Both the position numbers and the translations under genes were made by a program. 34,723 bases of DNA from an uncultured Prevotella sp. (GTDB taxonomy: Bacteria; Bacteroidota; Bacteroidia; Bacteroidales; Bacteroidaceae). Location: assembly GCA_900554545.1 (NCBI GenBank), contig USHW01000021.1:1-34723 (forward strand). The letters are read 5' to 3'. Positions 15,696 through 23,653 of the stretch are shown here, piece by piece. Positions within the stretch are counted from its first letter, which is position 1; every line of letters begins with the position of its first letter. The notes beneath the pieces were generated by a model. The model was not told where the DNA came from. It saw only the letters and a list, made by a program, of their open reading frames with translations, and made no database searches.

Positions 15696-17129
15696 ATGAA
15701 GAAGTTTTGTCTTTTTGCCGGAATGGCTGCGATAGCGCTCTCCGGCGTGTCCCTTACATCATGTTCCGACGACGAACCGGGCGGTGGCGGCACCGGCTCT
15801 GATGCCCTTACCAACCCTTACGTGATAGCCGCGACGGTGAACAGCACCAGCGCCGAGGCCAACGTTCTTACCACGGCAGAGTCTCTTAGCGGTGAAATAA
15901 CCGCGTCGGGACTGGCCAACGAGGGTGCTACTTACTGGGTGTTCCACTCTGACAAGTACCTGTACGCCCTGAATTACCACCAGGGCGAGTCCGGCACAAC
16001 GTTCTCCTTCGTGCGCAACTCTACGACGAAGGCGCTCCAGCAGCGTGCCAACGAGTACTTTGTTACGCGATTCACAACCTACGGACTGTATGATGATAAA
16101 ATCATAACGACGTCGAGCGGCGAGGGCAATCCCGATTGGGCAGACCCCGTGACGGAGTATATTCCATACGTGTTCAAGATTTCTTACCTTGACGTTGACG
16201 ACGAGACGTTCGTCTCAAACCAGACTGCGACATCGGGAAGCGAGAGTGTTGTGACTGACAGGGACTTCATCTGCGAGAACTTTTTGGGCAACGGCGAGTA
16301 CGTGACGCTGGCCGGTCTCGAGCAGGTAGGCACGAAAATATACAGCGCCGCCATACCGATGGGGCTGTCGCAGTACGGCTGCCAGCAGTTCACCGACGAT
16401 GAGCGGACGCAATACAAGTATGTGCGTCCGGGGTATGAAGACCTTATCAAGACCGAGGACGGCGGCTCGCACAGCAGCAGTTACAAGAAAGGCGAGCTGC
16501 AATGGACGCAGTGGCCCGACTCATGTTGGGTGGCGATATTCACCGACGACACGTTCAAGGAGAAGAAAATCGTGAAGACCGACAAGGTAAGTTATGCCTG
16601 CGGACGCATGAAGTCGCAGTATTACCAGATGGTATGGGCCACCGACGACGGCCGGTATGTGTACGTCATCTCTCCGAGTTACGCCAAGACGATGAGCGAC
16701 TCGCGCCAGCAGACAACGCTGCCGGCAGGAGTTGTGCGCATAGACACGCAGACCGAGGATTTTGACGACTACTACTGCAACCTCGAACAGCTGTCGCAGA
16801 ACGGCCTGCAGCGCAGCTGGTATATTAGTGGCGACAACTTCCTGTTCCTCATGTACGACGCTCCCATCACTTCGTCTACAAAGACCGCCAACCAACTTGC
16901 CGTCTTCAATGCGTCTGCCAAGACGCTTGTCAACGTCACCGGCCTGCCCTCAGACGTTACAGGCTTCGGCTCAACGCCTTACTTCGAGAATGGTTACGCA
17001 TACGTGTCGGTGAACACCGAGAGCGGCTACCCTGCCATCTGGCAAATCAATCCGCAGTCGGGCGTGGCGATGAAGACACTCACCGTCAACGGCGCAACTA
17101 CGCTTACTGGAATTGGAAGAATTGATTAA
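15696..17129 (+). CDS. DUF4374-type beta-propeller lipoprotein (XusB-like)
   Basis: A 477-residue lipoprotein. The signal ends LTSC with Cys at residue 23, and the following SDDE resembles the Bacteroidota lipoprotein export signal, so surface exposure is likely. The body has regularly spaced strand motifs and many 'G.Y.Y..N / FD..T' elements consistent with a beta-propeller. I recognise it as DUF4374-like from the segments WVFHSDKYLYALNYHQG and DDGRYVYVISPSYAKT and from its context. In Bacteroides a surface lipoprotein in the same position of xusABC binds ferric enterobactin for the paired TonB receptor. Equivalence here is inference from gene order (TonB receptor - lipoprotein - PepSY). The first repeat word starts at the stop codon. 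Confidence 0.78.
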   Translation: MKKFCLFAGMAAIALSGVSLTSCSDDEPGGGGTGSDALTNPYVIAATVNSTSAEANVLTTAESLSGEITASGLANEGATYWVFHSDKYLYALNYHQGESGTTFSFVRNSTTKALQQRANEYFVTRFTTYGLYDDKIITTSSGEGNPDWADPVTEYIPYVFKISYLDVDDETFVSNQTATSGSESVVTDRDFICENFLGNGEYVTLAGLEQVGTKIYSAAIPMGLSQYGCQQFTDDERTQYKYVRPGYEDLIKTEDGGSHSSSYKKGELQWTQWPDSCWVAIFTDDTFKEKKIVKTDKVSYACGRMKSQYYQMVWATDDGRYVYVISPSYAKTMSDSRQQTTLPAGVVRIDTQTEDFDDYYCNLEQLSQNGLQRSWYISGDNFLFLMYDAPITSSTKTANQLAVFNASAKTLVNVTGLPSDVTGFGSTPYFENGYAYVSVNTESGYPAIWQINPQSGVAMKTLTVNGATTLTGIGRID

Positions 17130-17131
17130 GG

Positions 17132-17317
17132 TTATGTGGTTATGAGGTTTTACGGTTATACGGTTATGGGGTTATAAGGTCTTGCGGTTGTGCGGTTATT
17201 AGGTTTTACGGTTATATAAATTTAAAACCGCATGGCCTCATAACCGTAAAACCCCACAACCTCATAACCGCAAACCCTCACAACCGTATAACCCAATAAC
17301 CGCATAACCGTAAAACC
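17132..17317. repeat. Two opposed arrays of the degenerate 8-bp repeat (10 and 11 units) inside the operon
   Basis: 17132-17211 holds ten TTRTRNGG units, starting right after the DUF4374 stop. 17230-17317 holds eleven reverse-complement units (TCATAACC, GTAAAACC and others), ending 8 bp before the PepSY ATG. Only 18 AT-rich bases separate the arms. The arrays fill the intergenic gap completely. Confidence 0.9.
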
Positions 17318-17325
17318 ACACTTAC

Positions 17326-18480
17326 ATGAAACACTTTCTCAGGAAAATCCATCTCTGGCTGTCGGTTCCTTTCGGCATAATCATCACCTTGGTGTGCTTC
17401 TCGGGAGCGATGCTTGTGTTCGAGAAGGAGGTGACGCAGCTGTTCGACGGCGGCCTTTATACGGTTGAGAAGGCCGGAGACAGGCCGCTGCCTGTCGGCG
17501 TTTTGGCCGACAAGGTGGCGCAAACGCTGCCAGAAGGGGTGCGTGTTACGGGCGTAACGGTGAGTTCCGACCCCGAAAAGGCATACAGCGTAAGCATCTC
17601 CAAGCCGCATCGTGCGTCGGTAATCGTCAACCAGTACACGGGCGAAGTCAAGGGGCGGCAGGAGCGCAACGCCTTTTTCGCCGCCATGTTCAGCCTGCAC
17701 CGCTGGCTGATGGACAACGGACGGCCCGAGGGACGGCCTGCTTACGGAAAGATAATAGTGGGAATATCCACAATCATGTTTGTCATAGCACTTGTGTCGG
17801 GCATCATAATATGGTGGCCGAAGACACGCCGCGCACTGCGCAACAGCCTCAAACTGACGCTGCGCAAGGGCCGTTTCCGCCTGTGGCACAGCCTCCATGT
17901 GGCTGGGGGAATGTACGCCGTGCTGCTGCTACTTGCCATGTCGCTTACCGGACTTACGTGGTCGTTCTCGTGGTACCGCACCGCCTTCTACGCCGCCTTT
18001 GGCGTTGAGGCTTCTGCAAAGGGGCAGGCGCATGGCAGCAAGGCCGCCGGAAACGGCAGGAAGGCTGGCAGGAACGGGGATGACGGCAAGCGCACAGCCA
18101 CCATGAACACCGCCGTGTGGCAGCAGGTGTATGACCGCCTGCGTGCCGACAATCCCGATGCGCGCTCCATCAGCGTGGCGGACGGCACGGCGACGGTAAG
18201 CTCCGCCGCTTTCGGCAACACCCGCGCTGCCGACCGTTATACGTTCGACGTGAGCACAGGGCGCATCACTTCCGTCACGAAGTATGCCGACGCGGCAGGG
18301 CAGGGCAAGCTGCGCGGCTGGATATATTCGGTACATGTAGGCTCGTTCGGCGGTCTGCTTACTCGCATCCTCTGGTTCGTCGCAGCCCTTATGGGCGCCA
18401 GTCTGCCGCTTACGGGCTACTACCTGTGGCTGCGCAGGCTGCGTAACGGCGCACGGCGTAAGGCTGCCTGCACGGCCTGA
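17326..18480 (+). CDS. PepSY-domain inner-membrane protein (XusC-like)
   Basis: A 384-residue inner-membrane protein of the PepSY-associated TM family. Transmembrane segments are visible at about 12-33 (PFGIIITLVCFSGAMLVF), 144-166 (GKIIVGISTIMFVIALVSGI), 195-215 (MYAVLLLLAMSLTGLTWSFS) and 347-372. A periplasmic PepSY-like region lies between TM1 and TM2 and ends in the motif LHRWLMD. A second soluble loop (~225-340) contains a basic Gly/Lys stretch and another PepSY-like fold. Family members often sit next to siderophore TonB receptors and are thought to help release or reduce the iron. Third gene of the operon; its ATG follows an array of 8-bp repeats. Confidence 0.85.
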   Translation: MKHFLRKIHLWLSVPFGIIITLVCFSGAMLVFEKEVTQLFDGGLYTVEKAGDRPLPVGVLADKVAQTLPEGVRVTGVTVSSDPEKAYSVSISKPHRASVIVNQYTGEVKGRQERNAFFAAMFSLHRWLMDNGRPEGRPAYGKIIVGISTIMFVIALVSGIIIWWPKTRRALRNSLKLTLRKGRFRLWHSLHVAGGMYAVLLLLAMSLTGLTWSFSWYRTAFYAAFGVEASAKGQAHGSKAAGNGRKAGRNGDDGKRTATMNTAVWQQVYDRLRADNPDARSISVADGTATVSSAAFGNTRAADRYTFDVSTGRITSVTKYADAAGQGKLRGWIYSVHVGSFGGLLTRILWFVAALMGASLPLTGYYLWLRRLRNGARRKAACTA

Positions 18481-18530
18481 TGCGGCGCGTTGTGTAACAT
18501 GTTGATATCCAATAGCTTATGAAAGGCCGT

Positions 18531-18597
18531 CTTTTGCATTGCAAAAGGTGGCCTTTTAGCGTGTAAAAGACGGTCTTTTGCATTGCAAAAGACCGTC
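18531..18597. repeat. 22-bp-period dyad array, copy E (best conserved)
   Basis: Units are CTTTTGCATTGCAAAAG at 18531, CTTTTAGCGTGTAAAAG at 18553 and CTTTTGCATTGCAAAAG again at 18575, with spacers GTGGC, ACGGT and ACCGT. Right after it (18604-18634) is ACCCACCCCAGCTCTCCC AAAGGGAGGG, the reverse complement of the element inside the CcsBA gene at 26287. I see no credible gene in 18481-18951. Confidence 0.9.
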
Positions 18598-18878
18598 AAT
18601 TGAAGACCCACCCCAGCTCTCCCAAAGGGAGGGAGCTTGATTACCTGTTTTTTTCTGATGGCAGACCATCTTCTACCAACATGTGGGTACATTCGCGGCA
18701 TACCTATTATTGTGTACTGCCGGGCGGCTTGTGGCGCTGTTTCCCGGCTTTTCCTGGAAGCGCGGCACACTTTATTTCGCATATCGGCCAGCGTGTTCTC
18801 TTTTGCAAAGCGGCTCATACTCATTTGTGGCTATTATGGCGTTGCGTGCCGCTATGCCTTTTTTACCGATTTTTAAGT

Positions 18879-18910
18879 ATTGCTAACATTTTTCGATTAT
18901 AGTACTTTTG
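18879..18910 (+). promoter_or_regulatory. Promoter of the porin-like gene
   Basis: ATTG (18879-18882), 20 bp, then TACTTTTG (18903-18910), which matches TAnnTTTG. The leader to the ATG at 18952 is about 35 nt. Confidence 0.75.
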
Positions 18911-18951
18911 CAGCGGAAATCATCGTTGAAAACAAACCATAAAACTGCAAA

Positions 18952-20259
18952 ATGAATAAGATTACGACAAAGTTATTGCTGTGCGCGCTGGCCGTATGCC
19001 TCGCGGCAGCAACGGCGCGGGCGCAGGTTTCGGCCTCGGACAGCGTTTATCAGCACGTCAAAGGCAACCGCCTGAGCATCGGCGGATACGGCGAAATAGC
19101 CTATTCGCGCAACTTTTACAGCGACAATCCGTTCCGTTACTCTAATCCGTCATACTACAAGAACGACCCTTCGCACGGTCGTTTCGACATTCCCCACGCC
19201 GTGCTTTACGTGGGCTACGACTTCGGCAAGGGCTGGAGCGTAGGCATGGAAATCGAGTTTGAGCACGGCGGCAGCGGCGGAGCGATAGAGAAAGAGGCCG
19301 AGGAAGGCGGCGAATGGGAGGCCGAGACAGAGAAAGGAGGCGAGGTGGAGCTTGAACAGTTCTGGGTGCAGAAGTCGTTTGCAGACTGGGCCAACATACG
19401 CTTCGGCCACATAGTGCTGCCGTTCGGACTTACCAACGCCCACCACGAGCCGCTCAATTTCTTCACCGTTTACCGTCCCGAGGGCGAGCGTACGATAATT
19501 CCCAGCACGTGGCACCAGACCGGCATATCATTCTGGGGACGCGCCGGCGACTTCCGCTACGAGCTTCAGTTCACCGGAGGGCTTGACGCCTTCCAGTTCG
19601 ACCGCACCTACTGGATAGGCAAGGGAGCGCAAAGCCCGTATGAATTTGAGGTTGCCAACAAGTTCGGACTTCTCGCCCGCGTTGACAACTACACCGTGCC
19701 CGGCCTGCGCATAGGCCTCAGCGGCTACTACGGCAAGACGATGCACAACACGTTTCCGCACGACCTCGAGACCGACGGCAACCGCTATAAGGACATAAAG
19801 GGCAACATATACCTCGGCTCAATCGACTTTACGTACAACGCGCACAACTGGATTGCACGCGGATATGCCGACTACGGCTACGTAAGCGACGCGCAGGCAA
19901 TCAGTGCTATAAAGGCCAACCAGTCGTCGGGAACGTCGCCTTACCGCAAGACGGCGTTCGGCTCGCATGCCGTTGCGGTGAGCGTCGAGGCAGGCTACGA
20001 CGTGTTCTCGCAGTTCAACAAGCTGCGCCGCACTGGGCAGAAGCTCTACGTTTTCGGCCACTACGAGTACTACGACTCATACGTCAACAATGCCACTAAC
20101 ACTTACACGAACAAGAACATCGTGGCCGCCGGCCTCAACTATTACCCCGTTCCGCAGATAGCGGTCAAGGCGGAGTATAACCACCGCTTCCTCAAGAGCG
20201 GCTACAACGACGAGCCCGCGCTCAACATCGGAGTGGCATACGAGGGCTTTTTCCTGTAA
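18952..20259 (+). CDS. Porin-like outer-membrane beta-barrel protein
   Basis: A 435-residue protein with a signal peptide ending ATARAQ (about residue 25). The mature part has porin-type amphipathic strands from the start (LSIGGYGEIAYSRNFY, HAVLYVGYDFGKGWSVGMEIEFEH). A Glu- and Gly-rich loop follows at ~105-130, then FWVQKSFADWANIRFGHIVLPFGL, which resembles phosphate-selective porin O/P-like proteins. The chain ends in a strand closed by aromatic Phe residues (YEGFFL), as barrels do. No TonB box or plug is present, so passive diffusion is expected. It heads a likely transcription unit with the imelysin gene 76 bp downstream. Its acidic loop suggests a cationic or metal substrate, but that is speculation. 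Confidence 0.75.
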   Translation: MNKITTKLLLCALAVCLAAATARAQVSASDSVYQHVKGNRLSIGGYGEIAYSRNFYSDNPFRYSNPSYYKNDPSHGRFDIPHAVLYVGYDFGKGWSVGMEIEFEHGGSGGAIEKEAEEGGEWEAETEKGGEVELEQFWVQKSFADWANIRFGHIVLPFGLTNAHHEPLNFFTVYRPEGERTIIPSTWHQTGISFWGRAGDFRYELQFTGGLDAFQFDRTYWIGKGAQSPYEFEVANKFGLLARVDNYTVPGLRIGLSGYYGKTMHNTFPHDLETDGNRYKDIKGNIYLGSIDFTYNAHNWIARGYADYGYVSDAQAISAIKANQSSGTSPYRKTAFGSHAVAVSVEAGYDVFSQFNKLRRTGQKLYVFGHYEYYDSYVNNATNTYTNKNIVAAGLNYYPVPQIAVKAEYNHRFLKSGYNDEPALNIGVAYEGFFL

Positions 20260-20335
20260 ACATATGGCTCTTTTAAATTATGTCCCTACAAAGGCTGTGT
20301 AAACTTAGTATTCAAACCCAAAAACAAATGTATAT

Positions 20336-21661
20336 ATGAAAATGAAAAACAATCTTTGGGCTGCGCTCTGCATAGGGGCGCTTGCCATGACGTCGCTGTC
20401 GGCGTGCAGCGACGATGACGCCCCCGACCTCGGCGGCGACAAGGAGAACCCCGTAATAGGCAACCGCTGGAGCGGAATACAGGCCGAAATGTGGGAGGTT
20501 GCCAACCAGTACGTCAACCAAGTGGTGTTCCCCACGTATAAGAACCTTGCCGCCTCGGCCGACGTCCTTTATGAAGAGGCCGTTAACATGCAGCAGAAGC
20601 ACGACGCGGGAACGCTTACCGACGCCGACGTTGAGGCCGCATGCGACGCCTTCAAGACGGCGCGCGAATACTGGGAGAAGAGCGAAGCCTTCCTCTACGG
20701 CGCGGCTACGGACTACAACCTCGACCCGCACATGGACTCATGGCCCCTCGATCAGGGCCAGATGGCCGACTTCATGTCTAACCCGACGATGGTTGCCGGC
20801 CTCTACAGCGACGACCCGATAGCCTTCGTCAACCAAAACAACGCCAACTTCGACACGGCCCTCGGCTTCCACGGACTTGAGTTCGTGCTCTTCCGCAACG
20901 GCGCTCCGCGCCCTGCGTCGGTGTTCGACGGCGTTGAAGATCATGAGAGTTTTGCCAACAAACCCACGGTGCAGTGCAAGGACGAGCTGGCGTTTCTCGT
21001 AGCCGTTGCAGGCGACGTGCGCGACAACTGCTACCGTCTTGAGGTGTCATGGCTCGGCCTGCAGGCCAACACCGCCCACAAGGCGCGCGTCACCGAGCTT
21101 GGAGTGAAGACCCACGCGCTTGACGACAACGGCTATTATTACGGCGCCGACATGCTCCTGGCGGGCACTGACGGCAGCTCTTACGCCTCAATCACCGCCG
21201 CGCTTGTAACCCTCGTGGGCGCTTCGGGCTGCGGAAACATTGCCAACGAGGTGGCCAGCCAGAAGATAGGACAGGCTTACCGCGTGGCTACGGGGCAGCC
21301 TTCGCTCGACCCGAACGAGCCTGATGCCATCGACTACATCGAGTCACCGTACAGCAAGAGGTCGTACATCGACTACCGCGACAACATCTACAGCATTAAG
21401 AACAGCCTTTACGGCAACATCGACCAGAGCGCCCCGGCAGAAAAGTCGGTAATGACTTTCCTGAAGAACAACGGTTACAGCGGCGCTGGCGACCTGCAGT
21501 CGGCGCTTGACAACGCCATCGCCAAACTGACGGCATGCGTCGAGAGCGGCGTCGCCTTCGTAGATAATCCGGGCGCGCAGCAGGCCGGCGACGCCATGAA
21601 AGCCGTCGACGCTCTCAACGGTCAGCTTGAGGCCGCGTCGCAGTGGATTGAGAAACAGTAA
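20336..21661 (+). CDS. Imelysin-family (peptidase M75-like) lipoprotein
   Basis: A 441-residue lipoprotein. The lipobox LSAC has Cys at residue 24 and is followed by SDDDAP, consistent with surface export. The imelysin signature GxHxxE appears as GFHGLE at 177-182. It is preceded by YWEKSEAFLYGAATD (112-126) and PLDQGQ, which fit the helical-bundle fold of imelysin / IrpA / EfeO-type proteins. These proteins are linked to iron binding and uptake, and proteolysis is doubtful for most of them. The neighbouring di-heme oxidoreductases match a known genomic pairing of imelysins with this enzyme family. Two in-frame ATGs lie 6 bp apart at the start, and either would give the same signal peptide. 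Confidence 0.9.
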   Translation: MKMKNNLWAALCIGALAMTSLSACSDDDAPDLGGDKENPVIGNRWSGIQAEMWEVANQYVNQVVFPTYKNLAASADVLYEEAVNMQQKHDAGTLTDADVEAACDAFKTAREYWEKSEAFLYGAATDYNLDPHMDSWPLDQGQMADFMSNPTMVAGLYSDDPIAFVNQNNANFDTALGFHGLEFVLFRNGAPRPASVFDGVEDHESFANKPTVQCKDELAFLVAVAGDVRDNCYRLEVSWLGLQANTAHKARVTELGVKTHALDDNGYYYGADMLLAGTDGSSYASITAALVTLVGASGCGNIANEVASQKIGQAYRVATGQPSLDPNEPDAIDYIESPYSKRSYIDYRDNIYSIKNSLYGNIDQSAPAEKSVMTFLKNNGYSGAGDLQSALDNAIAKLTACVESGVAFVDNPGAQQAGDAMKAVDALNGQLEAASQWIEKQ

Positions 21662-21668
21662 CCTGGCA

Positions 21669-21760
21669 TAAGCCTGCCACGCAGGCACAGCCATGCAGCC
21701 GTGCGCATCGTGACGTGTGATTATACCGCGCCAGCATGCGCATGGCTGTAAGGCTTTTCA
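21669..21760 (+). other. Structured intergenic segment between the imelysin and first di-heme genes
   Basis: The hairpin GCCTGC-CAC-GCAGGC (21672-21686) competes with an outer pairing of AAGCCT (21670-21675) with AGGCTT (21751-21756). A 10-bp stem, ACAGCCATGC (21687-21696) with GCATGGCTGT (21740-21749), lies inside. A short TTTT follows. It could be a partial terminator or an attenuator-like structure. Confidence 0.4.
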
Positions 21761-21809
21761 GCTTAGGCGGGAAAAGATGATACAAAAACATTAATAAAAA
21801 AACAGTAAA

Positions 21810-23489
21810 ATGAAGAACATTTTTTATCCTTTCATCATGGCTTCGGCCGTGTTCGCCCTGTCGGCTTGTACCGACGAGGACGTGCAGAAGCTAAGCGTTG
21901 TGACCGACGCTAACTACGTTGGCACGGCGCAAGGCGTGTTTACGGCCGAGGAATGGTATCCCGGCGGAAAGCTGGGAACCACCGAGAACGTCTACGCTGG
22001 CTGCTATGAGGATGAGACACCTGCCGTGACCGAGCAGGGGCTGGACGACCATTTCAACGAGGGCGATTTGATTGCCAGTGCGAGGTTTACTCTTTCAAAC
22101 GACCCATACAAGGGATGGGGACCAGCAGCTTCGCGCCGCTCGTGCGAGGACTGCCATTCTGGCGGCTATTCACACGGCCATAGCCGCTCCGACTTCATTC
22201 CGGAGATGGGCAACGGCTACATTGTCTCGGTGTATACGCCCGACGCTCCGGGCAGTAACGACGGCCCGCTGATTGACCAGCTGACCACCTTTACCATGAC
22301 GATGGCGCAGACTCCCTTCTTGCCACCGCTTGACCCGGCCCAGGTAAACATATCGTGGGAGAATGTTACAGCCATGGAGAGCGGATTGCCCATGCATTTC
22401 CCCGACGGCGAAAAATACGCGTTGAGGTATCCTACGGTCACCATTCCACAGTCGGCCTTTAACACCGACCCCGTACCTTCGGGCTATGATGTGCGCCTTA
22501 TAGTGTCGTGCAACTTCCAAGGACTTGGCCTTATCGATGCCATCAGCAACGAAGAGCTTGAGAAACAGTACCGTGCAGAGGCTGCAGCCGGTGTGGAGCT
22601 GAACCCCATGATGTGGAATGCTGCAGCCGGGCAGATGGCCGAGACGGCTTATGCCACTGACTATTACGGCGAGAAGTTCATAAAACGCTTCAACTATGAC
22701 CTGCTTGAAGGTTGCCTGCAAAACGACGTCGCGCTGTGGGACGAGCTGAACATCCTGCGCTCGGACAAGCACCAGATATGTTCAACTGAGCCTTGGGCGC
22801 GCGCCATGTCGAAGAACAAAGACGTTATAAAGTACATCAAGGAGAACGGCGCCAACCCCACCTCGCTCGTCCATCCTTATTATAATGACGGTACGGAGGA
22901 GGGCATATCGGAAGCTTTGGCTTACCTCCTGTCGCCGAGTACCGACGTAGACTTGTACGACAATCCCTATTATGACTTCAAGCCGGAGATGACCGACGAC
23001 CAGTATTACTCCTTCATGGTGTGGCATAGGGGCTTGGCCGTGCCGCGCGCACGCAACCTTAACGACCCTGACGTGCAGCGTGGCAAGGAGTTGTTCATGG
23101 ATATGGGCTGCGCAAACTGCCACCGTCCGTCATGGACTACTGGAGAGGACAACTACGGACGCTCTGAAATCCTTGCCGGGAAAGAGCTTCCGCGCTACGC
23201 CCATCAGGTGATTTACCCGTACACGGACTTCATACAGCACCGCCTGGCGATGAAGAATGACATACACGGTTCTTGGTGCCGCACCACTCCTTTGTGGGGA
23301 CGCGGCCTGTCGATGCTGAACAGCGGAGCCCAGGACCGCCTAAACCACGCCCGTGCGCGCAACGAGGTTGAGGCCATAATGTGGCACGCTTATAGCAAGC
23401 AGAGCCAGGCTTACACCGCAGCCGAGAAGTTCTACAACCTGCCTAAGGCAGACAGGGACGCCGTGGTGAAGTTCTTGCAGTCGATATAG
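21810..23489 (+). CDS. Di-heme c-type oxidoreductase lipoprotein 1 (DHOR family)
   Basis: A 559-residue lipoprotein with lipobox LSAC (Cys 20) and TDED after it. There are two heme c sites: CEDCH at 112-116, in GPAASRRSCEDCH, and CANCH at 434-438, in GKELFMDMGCANCH. The segments RTTPLWGRGL and ARARNEVEAIMWH near the C-terminus are hallmarks of the di-heme oxidoreductase / 'thiol oxidoreductase' family (DUF1111-type). The final KFLQSI corresponds to the usual end of the family. It would act outside the inner membrane, and heme attachment would need a cytochrome c synthase, which is encoded downstream (CcsBA). Its substrate is unknown; an iron redox role is inferred from the adjacent imelysin. 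Paralogous to the next di-heme gene. Confidence 0.9.
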   Translation: MKNIFYPFIMASAVFALSACTDEDVQKLSVVTDANYVGTAQGVFTAEEWYPGGKLGTTENVYAGCYEDETPAVTEQGLDDHFNEGDLIASARFTLSNDPYKGWGPAASRRSCEDCHSGGYSHGHSRSDFIPEMGNGYIVSVYTPDAPGSNDGPLIDQLTTFTMTMAQTPFLPPLDPAQVNISWENVTAMESGLPMHFPDGEKYALRYPTVTIPQSAFNTDPVPSGYDVRLIVSCNFQGLGLIDAISNEELEKQYRAEAAAGVELNPMMWNAAAGQMAETAYATDYYGEKFIKRFNYDLLEGCLQNDVALWDELNILRSDKHQICSTEPWARAMSKNKDVIKYIKENGANPTSLVHPYYNDGTEEGISEALAYLLSPSTDVDLYDNPYYDFKPEMTDDQYYSFMVWHRGLAVPRARNLNDPDVQRGKELFMDMGCANCHRPSWTTGEDNYGRSEILAGKELPRYAHQVIYPYTDFIQHRLAMKNDIHGSWCRTTPLWGRGLSMLNSGAQDRLNHARARNEVEAIMWHAYSKQSQAYTAAEKFYNLPKADRDAVVKFLQSI

Positions 23490-23533
23490 TTCCCAGCAAA
23501 TAACAACCCGACACTTATCCCTGCCTCCTCAAA

Positions 23534-23620
23534 ATGTGGACAGGGGCAGGTGTCCTGAATGCAAACGGCTACGGCGGAGCCGACGGTTTGCAGTCGGCAC
23601 TTTCCCTCGTGGCCGGATGA
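23534..23620 (+). pseudogene. Relic of the C-terminal part of an imelysin gene
   Basis: A short open frame of 28 codons between the two di-heme genes reads NGYGGADGLQSALSLVAG at its end. The intact imelysin upstream has NGYSGAGDLQSAL in its C-terminal region. Ten of these thirteen residues agree, and in a 42-bp ungapped comparison 31 bases match. It lies where a second imelysin would be expected if an imelysin - di-heme unit had been duplicated in tandem. It is too short to be functional, and the rest of the gene is not recognisable in 23490-23533. Confidence 0.65.
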
Positions 23621-23653
23621 AACAGTATGATTATATTTATAAAAAACAGTAAG

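Noticed and set aside
18420..18902. Open frames on both strands across 18420-18902
   Set aside because: They are composed of translated dyad array E and the PSLREG-type repeat, without a signal, family motif or plausible start context.
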